A program made the translations under genes and the position numbers. Of a DNA stretch of 19,546 bases, positions 9,534-16,446 are shown piece by piece (within the stretch, counting starts at the first letter, position 1; each line of letters starts with the position of its first letter). This stretch comes from Pseudomonadota bacterium (GTDB taxonomy: Bacteria > Pseudomonadota > Alphaproteobacteria > Rhizobiales > Afifellaceae), in the NCBI GenBank assembly GCA_023417735.1, contig JAEZEK010000283.1, positions 1 to 19,546 of the forward strand, read 5' to 3'. A model generated the notes under the pieces. The model did no database searches, was not told the origin of the DNA, and was given only the letters and a program-made list of their open reading frames with translations.

Positions 9534-10868
9534 ATGGCTTCAGCAGCCGAGCAGCTTGCCGCCAACTTGAATTTCGGCGCCTTCTCGAAGGCGACCGAGC
9601 TCAAGAAGCGGATTTGGTTCACCCTGGGCGCGCTGCTCGTTTATCGGCTCGGAACCTACATTCCGCTGCCGGGCATCAACATCGAGGCCCTGCAGCAGGC
9701 GTTCCAGCAGCAGTCCCAGGGCATCCTGGGCATGTTCAACATGTTTGCCGGGGGCGCCGTGGAGCGCATGGCGATCTTCGCCCTCGGCATCATGCCCTAC
9801 ATCTCCGCCTCCATCATCGTGCAGCTGATGACCGCGGTCGTCCCGCGCCTGGAGCAGCTGAAGAAGGAAGGGGAGCAGGGCCGCAAGGTCATCAACCAGT
9901 ATACGCGCTACCTCACCGTTCTGCTCGCGATCGTGCAGTCCTACGGCATCGCCGTGGGCCTGGAGGGCTCGCAGAGCGCGATCGTGGCGGACCCGGGCTG
10001 GTTCTTCCGGTTCACGGCGGTCATCACGCTGACCGGCGGCACGATGTTCCTGATGTGGCTCGGCGAGCAGATCACCGCGCGCGGCATCGGCAACGGCATC
10101 TCCCTCATCATCTTCGCCGGCATCGTGGCGGGTCTTCCCTCGGCCATCGCCGGGACGCTCGAGCTCGGGCGCCAGGGCGCGGTGTCCACGGTGCTCATCC
10201 TCGGCGTGATCGTCCTCGCCGTCGTCGTCATCGGCTTCATCGTCTTCATGGAGCGGGCCCAGCGGCGGCTGCTGATCCAGTACCCGAAGCGCCAGGTCGG
10301 GAACCGGATGTTCCAGGGGGATTCGTCCCACCTGCCGCTGAAGCTCAACACGTCGGGGGTCATCCCGCCGATCTTCGCGTCGTCGCTGCTTCTTCTGCCC
10401 ATCACCATCGCGAATTTTTCCGCGGGGCAGGGGCCGCAATGGCTGACCACCGTCACGGCGCTGCTCGGCCACGGCCAGCCGCTCTACATGGTCTTCTACG
10501 GCGGCCTGATCGCGTTCTTCACCTTCTTCTACACGGCCGTGGTGTTCAATCCGAAGGACACGGCCGAGCAGCTGAAGAAGCACGGGGGTTTCATTCCGGG
10601 CATCCGGCCCGGACAGCGGACGGCCGAGTACATCGACTACGTGCTGACGCGCATCACGGCGGTCGGAGCGGTCTACCTGGTGATCGTCTGCCTCCTGCCC
10701 GAGTTCCTGATCGCGCAGGCCGCGCTGCCCTTCTATTTCGGGGGCACGTCGCTGCTGATCGTGGTGAGCGTGACGATGGACACCGTCTCCCAGGTTCAGG
10801 GCCACCTGCTTGCCCATCAGTACGAAGGACTGGTCAAGAAGGCGAAGCTCAGGGGGCGGCGTCGATGA
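9534..10868 (+). CDS. secY: Protein translocase channel subunit SecY
   Basis: SecY forms the protein-conducting channel of the SecYEG translocon in the inner membrane. The 444 residues (E. coli 443) contain about ten hydrophobic segments. Landmarks are RIWFTLGALLVYRLGTYIPLPGI (TM1), the plug region FNMFAGGAVERMAIFALGIMPYISASI, GIGNGISLIIFAGIV, and the cytosolic loop YPKRQVGNRMFQGDSSHLPLKLNTSGVIPPIFASSL. C-terminal loop residues FIPGIRPGQRTAEYID precede the last two TMs. A CGGAG is placed before the ATG. The stop overlaps the adk start as ATGA. Confidence 0.98.
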   Translation: MASAAEQLAANLNFGAFSKATELKKRIWFTLGALLVYRLGTYIPLPGINIEALQQAFQQQSQGILGMFNMFAGGAVERMAIFALGIMPYISASIIVQLMTAVVPRLEQLKKEGEQGRKVINQYTRYLTVLLAIVQSYGIAVGLEGSQSAIVADPGWFFRFTAVITLTGGTMFLMWLGEQITARGIGNGISLIIFAGIVAGLPSAIAGTLELGRQGAVSTVLILGVIVLAVVVIGFIVFMERAQRRLLIQYPKRQVGNRMFQGDSSHLPLKLNTSGVIPPIFASSLLLLPITIANFSAGQGPQWLTTVTALLGHGQPLYMVFYGGLIAFFTFFYTAVVFNPKDTAEQLKKHGGFIPGIRPGQRTAEYIDYVLTRITAVGAVYLVIVCLLPEFLIAQAALPFYFGGTSLLIVVSVTMDTVSQVQGHLLAHQYEGLVKKAKLRGRRR

Positions 10869-11539
10869 GATTGATCATGCTCGGTCCACCCGGGGCCGGG
10901 AAGGGGACGCAGGCGCAGCGGCTCGCCGCTTCGCGCGGGCTGGTTCAGCTCTCGACCGGCGACATGCTGCGGGCGGCGGTCGCCGCCGGCACTCCGACCG
11001 GCCGCGAGGCGAAGGCGATCATGGATGCCGGCCGGCTGGTGCCGGACGAGATCGTCGTCGGGATCATCTCCGAGCGGCTGGATCAGCCCGACGTGAGGAA
11101 CGGCTTCATCCTGGACGGCTTCCCGCGCACGCTGCCGCAGGCGGACGCGCTGGAGGCGCTCCTCGCGGCCAAGCGCGTTCCGCTCGATGCGGTGATCCTT
11201 CTCGAGGTGGACGACGACGTCCTCGTGCAGCGCGTCGCCGGCCGCTACACCTGCGCCTCGTGCGGCGAGGGGTATCACGACACGCTGAAGGTGCCGGCGC
11301 ACGCAGGCGTCTGCGACCGCTGCGGGTGGACCTCGTTCAAGCGGCGGCCCGACGACAATCCGGACACGATGCGCCAGCGGCTGCAGGCGTACTACAAGGA
11401 AACGTCGCCACTGATCGGCTACTACTACGCCAAGCGCAAGCTGCGGAGCGTGGACGGCATGGCGGAGATCGACGAGGTGAGCCGCCAGATCGAGGCTGTG
11501 GTCGCCGATCTTCCTGAACTCCAGGGCGCGGCGGAATAG
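10865..11539 (+). CDS. adk: Adenylate kinase with Cys4 (zinc-type) LID
   Basis: Catalyses ATP + AMP = 2 ADP in the cytosol. The 224 residues begin MRLIMLGPPGAGKGTQAQRL, with the P-loop GPPGAGKGT at residues 7-15, then STGDMLRAAVAAGT and the AMP/catalytic segment GFILDGFPRTLPQA. The LID contains C-x2-C-x16-C-x2-C (CASCGEGYHD ... CDRCG, about residues 126-148), a metal-binding arrangement that E. coli Adk lacks but known in Gram-positives and in Paracoccus. The following KRRPDDNPDTMRQRLQAYYKETSPLIGYY is the family C-terminal half. The start overlaps secY by 4 nt (ATGA), as in many alphaproteobacteria. Confidence 0.98.
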   Translation: MRLIMLGPPGAGKGTQAQRLAASRGLVQLSTGDMLRAAVAAGTPTGREAKAIMDAGRLVPDEIVVGIISERLDQPDVRNGFILDGFPRTLPQADALEALLAAKRVPLDAVILLEVDDDVLVQRVAGRYTCASCGEGYHDTLKVPAHAGVCDRCGWTSFKRRPDDNPDTMRQRLQAYYKETSPLIGYYYAKRKLRSVDGMAEIDEVSRQIEAVVADLPELQGAAE

Positions 11540-11552
11540 GCACGCAAGGCGG

Positions 11553-11581
11553 TTGACGGGCGGCCGCCGAGACATTAAGTG
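11553..11581 (+). promoter_or_regulatory. Possible sigma-70-type promoter before rpsM
   Basis: TTGACG at 11553-11558 is a good -35 match. A -10 would fall in ACATTAAGTG (about 11572-11581); the best hexamers there (TTAAGT at 16-nt spacing, TAAGTG at 17) match TATAAT poorly. The position, right after adk in the only long gap of the superoperon, makes an internal alpha-operon promoter plausible. Transcription would then start near 11587, inside the inverted repeat listed next. This is a tentative call. Confidence 0.35.
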
Positions 11582-11613
11582 GCACCAATCCTGAAGAGTA
11601 TGGGATCGGTGCC
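11581..11613 (+). promoter_or_regulatory. Inverted repeat / hairpin 1 in the rpsM leader
   Basis: GGCACC-A-ATCC (11581-11591) is complementary to GGAT-C-GGTGCC (11603-11613): ten base pairs around one A/C mismatch, with an 11-nt loop at 11592-11602. It could be an RNA hairpin in transcripts reading through from adk, or a DNA operator if transcription starts at the neighbouring promoter candidate, which would cut off the left arm. There is no T-run, so it is not a plain terminator. Confidence 0.6.
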
Positions 11614-11632
11614 GGAAGCCCGAGGGTATCCG

Positions 11633-11658
11633 GGGCCGGTTCTTTGCGTTTCCGGTCC
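11633..11658 (+). promoter_or_regulatory. Hairpin 2 in the rpsM leader, with a competing partner
   Basis: GGGCCGG (11633-11639) pairs with CCGGTCC (11652-11658), seven pairs including one G-U, with a 12-nt loop TTCTTTGCGTTT. The right arm CCGGTC (11652-11657) can instead pair perfectly with GACCGG at 11681-11686, so the two folds exclude each other. In addition loop bases TTCTTT (11640-11645) are complementary, allowing two G-U pairs, to GAAGAG (11593-11598) in the loop of hairpin 1. The pairings are read from sequence; any regulatory role is inference. Confidence 0.5.
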
Positions 11659-11714
11659 GAGTCAATTGGCAAGGGCGCTCGACCGGTCGGCGGCGCGGCA
11701 GAGGAGCTTCAGAC

Positions 11715-12083
11715 GTGGCACGTATCGCTGGCGTCAATATTCCGACGAACAAGCGCGTCCTGATCGCGCTGCAGTACATTCACGGCATCGGGGCGGCGAA
11801 GGCCCGGGAGATCGTCGAGAAGGTGGGGATCCCGGAGGCGCGGCGCGTCAACGAGCTGTCCGACGCCGAGGTGCTGCAGATCCGCGAGACGATCGACCGC
11901 GACTACATGGTCGAGGGCGACCTGCGCCGCGACACGGCGATGAACATCAAGCGGCTGATGGATCTCGGATGCTATCGCGGACTGCGCCACCGGCGCGGCC
12001 TGCCGGTTCGGGGACAGCGGACGCACACCAATGCGCGCACCCGCAAGGGTCCGGCCAAGCCGATCGCCGGCAAGAAGAAGTAA
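11715..12083 (+). CDS. rpsM: 30S ribosomal protein S13
   Basis: S13 sits in the 30S head, contacting S19, L5 and the P-site tRNA. The 122 residues (E. coli 118) read [26 protein letters not shown] at the start and end with the basic tail [32 protein letters not shown]. The start codon is GTG at 11715 with GAGGAG at 11701-11706, 8 nt upstream. It heads the alpha-operon group after a 175-nt gap containing inverted repeats. rpmJ, which precedes rpsM in E. coli, is absent here. Confidence 0.98.
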   Translation: MARIAGVNIPTNKRVLIALQYIHGIGAAKAREIVEKVGIPEARRVNELSDAEVLQIRETIDRDYMVEGDLRRDTAMNIKRLMDLGCYRGLRHRRGLPVRGQRTHTNARTRKGPAKPIAGKKK

Positions 12084-12107
12084 GACGCGAGCTGGGATCC
12101 AGAACCG

Positions 12108-12497
12108 ATGGCGAAAGACACCACCCGCGTCAAAAGGCGCGAACGCAAGAACATCACGTCGGGCATCGCCCATGTGAGTTCGACCTTCAACAACACCATG
12201 ATCACGATCACCGACGTGCAGGGCAACACGATTGCCTGGTCGTCGGCCGGCGCCATGGGGTTCAAGGGCTCGCGCAAGTCGACTCCTTACGCCGCCCAGA
12301 TGGCGGCCGAGACGGCTGCGCGCAAGGCGCAGGACCACGGCATGCGCACCCTCGAGGTCGAGGTGTCCGGGCCCGGCTCCGGCCGCGAATCGGCGCTGCG
12401 CGCGCTGCAGGCCGCAGGGTTCACGATCACCACGATCCGTGACGTCACTCCCATCCCGCACAATGGCTGCCGGCCGCCCAAGCGGCGCCGCGTCTGA
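12108..12497 (+). CDS. rpsK: 30S ribosomal protein S11
   Basis: S11 lies on the 30S platform near the E-site mRNA. Its 129 residues equal E. coli S11. Landmarks: [49 protein letters not shown], then [45 protein letters not shown] at the end. A modest GGGA precedes the ATG. rpsD (S4), often next in gammaproteobacteria, is not here; rpoA follows after a 55-nt structured gap. Confidence 0.98.
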   Translation: MAKDTTRVKRRERKNITSGIAHVSSTFNNTMITITDVQGNTIAWSSAGAMGFKGSRKSTPYAAQMAAETAARKAQDHGMRTLEVEVSGPGSGRESALRALQAAGFTITTIRDVTPIPHNGCRPPKRRRV

Positions 12498-12511
12498 GCG
12501 GGACTTCCCGT

Positions 12512-12537
12512 AGGCCGCCGCTGGCGGCCTCGCTTTT
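12512..12537 (+). terminator. Terminator-like hairpin between rpsK and rpoA
   Basis: AGGCCGCC (12512-12519) and GGCGGCCT (12523-12530) form a perfect 8-bp, G+C-rich stem with a 3-nt GCT loop, followed by CGC and TTTT (12534-12537). The T-run is short and offset by three bases, so full termination is doubtful. Partial termination (attenuation) lowering rpoA/rplQ relative to rpsM/rpsK, or an RNA-stability element, is equally possible. Confidence 0.5.
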
Positions 12538-12553
12538 CGAGAGGTAGACCTCG
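12538..12553 (+). promoter_or_regulatory. Small hairpin covering the rpoA ribosome-binding site
   Basis: The rpoA Shine-Dalgarno GAGGT (12541-12545, 7 nt before the GTG) can pair through GAGG (12541-12544) with CCTC (12549-12552) around a TAGA loop. An alternative register pairs CGAG (12538-12541) with CTCG (12550-12553), reaching the first base of the start codon. Both are short, so occlusion would be weak unless stabilised by stacking on the preceding hairpin or by a protein. Confidence 0.4.
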
Positions 12554-13569
12554 TGATCCAGAAGAACTGGCAGGATCTCATCAAACCGGAAAAGCTCGAG
12601 GTGAAGCACGGTTCCGATCGTCGCCGCATCGCGACCGTCGTTGCCGAGCCGCTCGAGCGCGGCTTCGGCCTGACGCTCGGCAACGCGCTGCGCCGCGTGC
12701 TGCTGTCGTCGCTGCAGGGCGCGGCCGTGACCAGCGTGCAGATCGACGGCGTCCTGCACGAATTTTCCTCGATCGCCGGCGTGCGTGAGGACGTGACCGA
12801 CATCGTCCTCAACATCAAGGAGATCGCGATCCGCATGCAGGGCGAGGGCCCGAAGCGGATGACGCTCCGCAAGCAGGGACCCGGTCCGGTGACCGCCGGC
12901 GACATCAACACGGTCGGCGACGTCGAGATCCTCAATCCCGAGCTCGTGCTCTGCACGCTCGACGAGGGCGCGGACATCCGCATGGAGCTCACGGTCGACA
13001 CCGGCAAGGGCTACGTGGCCGCGGACCGGAACCGGCCCGAGGACGCGCCGATCGGGCTGATCCCGGTGGACAGCCTCTATTCGCCAGTGAAGAAGGTCTC
13101 CTACCGGGTCGAGAACACGCGCGAAGGCCAGGTTCTCGACTACGACAAGCTGACGCTGAGCCTCGAGACCGACGGCTCCGTGAAGCCGGAGGACGCGATC
13201 GCCTATGCGGCGCGCATCCTGCAGGACCAGCTGTCGATCTTCGTCTCGTTCGAGGAGCCGAAGAAGGAAACCGTCGAGGAGGCCACGCCGGAGCTCGCGT
13301 TCAACCCGGCGCTCCTCAAGAAGGTCGACGAGCTGGAGCTCTCCGTGCGCTCGGCCAACTGCCTGAAGAACGACAACATCGTCTATATCGGCGACCTCAT
13401 CCAGAAGACCGAGGCGGAGATGCTCCGGACCCCGAACTTCGGCCGGAAGTCGCTGAACGAGATCAAGGAAGTGCTCGCCTCCATGGGCCTGCACCTCGGC
13501 ATGGAAGTGCCGAACTGGCCGCCCGAGAACATCGACGAGCTGGCCAAGCGCTTCGAGGACCAGTACTGA
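12553..13569 (+). CDS. rpoA: DNA-directed RNA polymerase subunit alpha
   Basis: RpoA dimerises to nucleate RNA polymerase assembly; its C-terminal domain binds UP elements and activators. GTG 12553 gives the alphaproteobacterial start [17 protein letters not shown] and 338 residues (E. coli 329). The N-terminal domain shows [43 protein letters not shown] (about 35-77). A linker (about 236-253) leads to the CTD with [47 protein letters not shown]; the arginine before SANCLKN corresponds to DNA-contacting Arg265 of E. coli. The long leader hairpins upstream may tune its expression. rplQ follows after 46 nt. Confidence 0.99.
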   Translation: MIQKNWQDLIKPEKLEVKHGSDRRRIATVVAEPLERGFGLTLGNALRRVLLSSLQGAAVTSVQIDGVLHEFSSIAGVREDVTDIVLNIKEIAIRMQGEGPKRMTLRKQGPGPVTAGDINTVGDVEILNPELVLCTLDEGADIRMELTVDTGKGYVAADRNRPEDAPIGLIPVDSLYSPVKKVSYRVENTREGQVLDYDKLTLSLETDGSVKPEDAIAYAARILQDQLSIFVSFEEPKKETVEEATPELAFNPALLKKVDELELSVRSANCLKNDNIVYIGDLIQKTEAEMLRTPNFGRKSLNEIKEVLASMGLHLGMEVPNWPPENIDELAKRFEDQY

Positions 13570-13615
13570 GACTTCGCCCACGGCGTGAGCCGCCGGCAGA
13601 ACAAGGAGAAGGGCC

Positions 13616-14044
13616 ATGCGCCACGGCAAATCCGGCCGCAAGCTGAACCGTACCTCTAGCCATCGCCAGGCGATGTTCGCCAACATGGCGGCCTCGCTGA
13701 TCCAGCACGAGCAGATCGTGACGACGCTGCCGAAGGCGAAGGAACTGCGGCCGATCGTCGAGAAGCTCATCACGCTCGCCAAGCGCGGCGACCTCCACGC
13801 CCGGCGCGTGGCGGCTTCCCGGCTGCGCGACGAGGAGATGGTCAAGAAGCTCTTCGAGACGCTCGGGCCGCGCTACGCGGAGCGGAACGGCGGCTACACG
13901 CGGGTGCTGAAGGCCGGCTTCCGCTACGGCGACAACGCGCCCGTCGGCGTCATCGAGTTCGTCGATCGCGACGAATCGGCGAGGGGCGCCGGCGACCGTG
14001 CCCGCGTCGAGGCCGAGGAGCAGGCAGAGGAAGCGGCTGCCTGA
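13616..14044 (+). CDS. rplQ: 50S ribosomal protein L17
   Basis: L17 is a 50S protein near the tunnel exit. The 142 residues (E. coli 127) begin [46 protein letters not shown], diagnostic of the family, and continue through [28 protein letters not shown]. The C-terminus extends as a Glu/Ala-rich tail (about 121-142). AAGGAGAAGG precedes the ATG. This is the last gene of the ribosomal superoperon, followed 31 nt later by an intrinsic terminator. Confidence 0.98.
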   Translation: MRHGKSGRKLNRTSSHRQAMFANMAASLIQHEQIVTTLPKAKELRPIVEKLITLAKRGDLHARRVAASRLRDEEMVKKLFETLGPRYAERNGGYTRVLKAGFRYGDNAPVGVIEFVDRDESARGAGDRARVEAEEQAEEAAA

Positions 14045-14074
14045 GCCGCCTTCCCAAGCAATGAGCGAGAATCG

Positions 14075-14103
14075 AAGGGGCCTCAGCGGGTCCCTTTTTC
14101 TTT
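14075..14103 (+). terminator. Intrinsic terminator of the ribosomal superoperon
   Basis: AAGGGGCC (14075-14082) pairs with GGTCCCTT (14089-14096), eight pairs with one G-U, around a short TCAGCG loop. The stem runs directly into a T-rich tract (TTTTTCTTT, 14095-14103). It lies 31 nt after the rplQ stop. On the opposite strand the hairpin is followed only by CGATTCT, so it is at best a weak terminator for the convergent minus-strand gene. Confidence 0.85.
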
Positions 14104-14110
14104 CGTCCGC

Positions 14111-14338
14111 CTAATGGCGGAGCGCCGCGAGATTGGGCCCGGGCTTGCAGAAGACCTTCGGGTAGCTGCCGTCGCTCACCAGGTGCGAGCTCGCGGCGAA
14201 GCGCAGCCCGTCCGAGAGGCATCCGCTCTGGGAGCGGGCCTGCTCGGGGACGGCGATCCAGTGTACGGCGGTCGGCCTGCCGCATTCCACCGCCGGGACG
14301 GAAGTCAGGCAGATGGCAATCCAAACGGTGTAAAGCAT
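14111..14338 (-). CDS. Small probable exported Cys-containing protein, unknown function
   Basis: A 75-residue minus-strand protein I cannot assign to a named family. It begins with a short hydrophobic segment (MLYTVWIAICLTSVPAVEC) resembling a signal peptide or membrane anchor, with Cys10 inside it, then Cys19, Cys40 and Cys64 in an otherwise soluble stretch ending KVFCKPGPNLAALRH. The layout (hydrophobic start, C..TA, GC near the middle, Y-x-K-x-x-C near the end) resembles short hypothetical proteins I recall from alphaproteobacteria. Gene reality is supported by AGGAG placed 5 nt before the ATG on the minus strand. It lies 101 nt downstream of the SRPBCC gene on the same strand, so they may be co-transcribed, and it converges on rplQ. 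A disulfide-bonded periplasmic protein is an inference. Confidence 0.7.
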   Translation of the reverse strand: MLYTVWIAICLTSVPAVECGRPTAVHWIAVPEQARSQSGCLSDGLRFAASSHLVSDGSYPKVFCKPGPNLAALRH

Positions 14339-14439
14339 GATGGCTCCTGATCGTGCAGAGCCTCACCGTCGGCGTTTCCTGCCTTTCATCATGCAACCGC
14401 CGTGCCACGGGCGCCGGCGCTCCGGCGAGCGGGTCGTCC

Positions 14440-14913
14440 TCAGCTGCCGCCGCCTTTCGAGATGGAATCGAGACCGGCCTGATAGATGCCTTCGATGACG
14501 CCTCTCGCGTCCGCCTCGGACGCGTCGTGCGCCACGAACGAGCCCTTCCAGTCGATCCGCGTTCCGTCGCCCTCATCGCTGACCGAGAGGGTCGAGCGAT
14601 AATTGCGCACGGGGAGAGGGGATTCGAGGATCTCGTACGTGTAGCCGAAGTCCGTGGTTTCTATGAGGCGCTCGCGGATGGTGCCGCCGCCTTCCAGGGT
14701 CAGTGTTCGCACCGTGCTCCCGCTCTCGTCGGTCTCCTCGCATGCGGCGACAGCGGGGTGCCATTCGGCGATTGCGCAGAAGTCCCCGATCCTTGCCCAC
14801 AGATCGGCCGGTTTGGCCGCCACAGTCGCGGACTTCGACACCTCCAGCGCGAGAGCAGGTGTGGTAAGCAGCACCGGCAGGACGACAGCCGCCAGCAACG
14901 AGCCGATTCGCAT
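14440..14913 (-). CDS. Exported SRPBCC (START-like) family protein
   Basis: The chosen start at 14913 gives 157 residues beginning MRIGSLLAAVVLPVLLTTPALA, a clear Sec signal peptide with likely cleavage after ALA (residue 22). The mature part reads as a polyketide-cyclase/Bet v 1-like fold: VSKSATVAAKPADLWARIGDFCAIAEWHPAVAACEE, then TLEGGGTIRERLIE, YTYEILESPLPVRNYRSTLSV, RIDWKGSFVA and a C-terminal helix with VIEGIYQAGLDSI. GGGAGG lies 8 nt from the ATG on the minus strand. The open frame upstream lacks similarity. Such proteins bind hydrophobic ligands in a central cavity; the ligand here is unknown. It is divergent from degP with a 129-nt shared gap. Confidence 0.88.
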   Translation of the reverse strand: MRIGSLLAAVVLPVLLTTPALALEVSKSATVAAKPADLWARIGDFCAIAEWHPAVAACEETDESGSTVRTLTLEGGGTIRERLIETTDFGYTYEILESPLPVRNYRSTLSVSDEGDGTRIDWKGSFVAHDASEADARGVIEGIYQAGLDSISKGGGS

Positions 14914-14946
14914 GTTCGATGCCTCCCTCTTGAGAGCAGCCTCCTT

Positions 14947-14956
14947 GGAACGTTCC
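14947..14956. promoter_or_regulatory. Palindrome GGAACGTTCC in the divergent intergenic region
   Basis: A perfect 10-bp palindrome in the 129-nt gap between the SRPBCC gene (minus) and degP (plus), 34 nt from the SRPBCC start. It could be an operator for either gene. GGAAC is the -35 of EcfG-type stress promoters in alphaproteobacteria, but no CGTT -10 is found at 16-17 nt on either strand, so that reading is not supported. I found no convincing sigma-70 promoter in the gap either. Confidence 0.35.
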
Positions 14957-15042
14957 TCCACGCTGAGGCGGCATGATGGTACCGTCGCCTGCCCGGGCGC
15001 TGCCACACCTTTGTCGGGCGGTCGGAGGCAGGGACGATCGGA

Positions 15043-16446
15043 ATGACGACGATGCTGCGCTTGATCGGGACCGCCTGTGCACTCGTCCTTGCGTGCGCGG
15101 CACCGGGCCATGCGGACACGAAGGTTCCCGCCACGCGTCAGGCGATCGAGCTCTCCTTCTCGCCGATCGTGAAGCAGGCCGCGCCGGCGGTCGTGAACGT
15201 CTATGCGACCGAGCGGGTGCGCGTGCGCTCTCCCTTCGAAGGCGATCCGTTCTTCGAGCGCTTCTTCGGCTTGTCCGATCCGTTCGGACGTCCGCGCGAA
15301 CGGCCCCGGCAATCGCTCGGGTCGGGCGTGGTGGTCGGCGCGGGCGGCGTGATCGTCACCAATCATCACGTGATCGCCAACGCCACCGAGGTGAAGATCT
15401 CGTCGGCGGACGGGCGCGAGTTTCCGGCGGAGATCCTCCTGAGCGACGAGCGCACGGATCTGGCGGTGCTGCGCGCGAGCGAGGCGGGCGACGCCTTCCC
15501 CGTCCTCTCGTTCGCCGATTCGGACGAGCTGGAGGTGGGCGACCTGGTGCTGGCCATCGGCAACCCGTTCGGTGTGGGGCAGACGGTGACGAGCGGGATC
15601 GTCTCCGCCGTCGCCCGCACGGAGATCGGCATCACCGACATGGCGTTCTTCATCCAGACCGACGCGGCCATCAACCCCGGCAATTCCGGCGGCGCGCTGG
15701 TCGACATGAAGGGCAGGGTGGTCGGCATCAACACGGCGATCTTCTCGCGCAGCGGCGGCTCGCTCGGTATCGGCTTCGCGATTCCCTCGAACATGGTGAG
15801 GACCGTCGTCGCGCAGGCCGTGAGCGGCGGCACGGAGGTGGTCCGGCCTTGGATCGGCGCCGCCTACCAGACGGTCACGCAGGACATCGCCCGTTCGCTC
15901 GACCTCGACCGGCCGCGCGGTGCGCTCGTCACGCGCGTTGATCGCCAGTCGCCGGCGCAGGCTGCGGGGCTGCGGGTCGGCGATCTCATCACTGCGGTGG
16001 ACGGTCGCGAGATCGCGAACACGGGGGAACTGGAGTACCGCCTCGCGCTGGCCCCTCTCGACAGCACGGTCGCGTTCGAGGTGCTCCGGAACGGCAGTCA
16101 GCGCACGCTCACCGTTCGCGTCGGCCGCCCGCCCGAGAGCGGCCCGCCGGTCACGATCGGCGGCCGTGGTCCGCTCGCCGGCGCAACCGTCGCGGATCTC
16201 TCCCCCGCGCTCGCGGAGCGCCTTCGGATCCGGCCGGAGGGCGACGGCGTGGCCGTGGTCACGGTCGATCCCCGTTCGCCCGCGGCCCGGCTCGGGCTCC
16301 AGCCCGGCGACGTCATCCTGCAGGCCCAGGGGGAGAAAATCGCGGCGGCGGCGCAGCTGAAGGCGATCGGCGAGACGCCCAACCGGGTGTGGCGGCTCAG
16401 CGTCGACCGCCAGGGCAAGGTTTCCAACATCGTGATCGGCGGATGA
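15043..16446 (+). CDS. Do/DegP (HtrA) family periplasmic serine protease
   Basis: Envelope protein-quality protease. The 467 residues start with a signal peptide (MTTMLRLIGTACALVLACAAPGHA, cleavage near residue 24). The trypsin-like domain follows an LA-loop-like segment (PFEGDPFFERFFGLSDPFG). The catalytic triad is visible: His109 in VTNHHVIAN, Asp139 in RTDLAVLR, Ser215 in NPGNSGGALVD. Two PDZ domains follow, roughly 265-360 (RGALVTRVDRQSPAQAAGLRVGDLI) and 370-465 (VAVVTVDPRSPAARLGLQPGDVIL). AGGGA lies 8 nt before ATG 15043; ATG 15052 is an alternative that keeps the signal peptide. Two PDZ domains fit DegP/DegQ rather than DegS; which paralogue cannot be told. It overlaps rarA by 4 nt. Confidence 0.95.
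   Translation: MTTMLRLIGTACALVLACAAPGHADTKVPATRQAIELSFSPIVKQAAPAVVNVYATERVRVRSPFEGDPFFERFFGLSDPFGRPRERPRQSLGSGVVVGAGGVIVTNHHVIANATEVKISSADGREFPAEILLSDERTDLAVLRASEAGDAFPVLSFADSDELEVGDLVLAIGNPFGVGQTVTSGIVSAVARTEIGITDMAFFIQTDAAINPGNSGGALVDMKGRVVGINTAIFSRSGGSLGIGFAIPSNMVRTVVAQAVSGGTEVVRPWIGAAYQTVTQDIARSLDLDRPRGALVTRVDRQSPAQAAGLRVGDLITAVDGREIANTGELEYRLALAPLDSTVAFEVLRNGSQRTLTVRVGRPPESGPPVTIGGRGPLAGATVADLSPALAERLRIRPEGDGVAVVTVDPRSPAARLGLQPGDVILQAQGEKIAAAAQLKAIGETPNRVWRLSVDRQGKVSNIVIGG

Noticed and set aside
9540..10817. 425-codon minus-strand open frame opposite secY
   Set aside because: Translation is a His/Asp/Arg-rich low-complexity mirror of the SecY codons; no motif or ribosome-binding site.
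9614..10864. Long alternative frame leading into adk
   Set aside because: Only the part from ATG 10865 has adenylate kinase motifs and the usual start; the upstream part is a frame-shifted reading of secY.
11540..11714. Missing rpmJ (L36) hidden in the adk-rpsM gap
   Set aside because: No frame in the gap encodes the short Cys/His/Lys-rich L36; rpmJ is elsewhere in alphaproteobacteria.
14412..14427. Hairpin CGCCGG/CCGGCG after the SRPBCC gene as a minus-strand terminator
   Set aside because: Six-bp stem without any U-tract on the minus strand; common by chance at this G+C.
14947..14970. EcfG-type stress promoter starting at GGAAC
   Set aside because: No CGTT -10 element at 16-17 nt on either strand; GGAAC is half of a palindrome here.
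14353..14976. 207-codon plus-strand frame across the SRPBCC gene
   Set aside because: The minus strand has a signal peptide, fold motifs and a ribosome-binding site; the plus frame has none.
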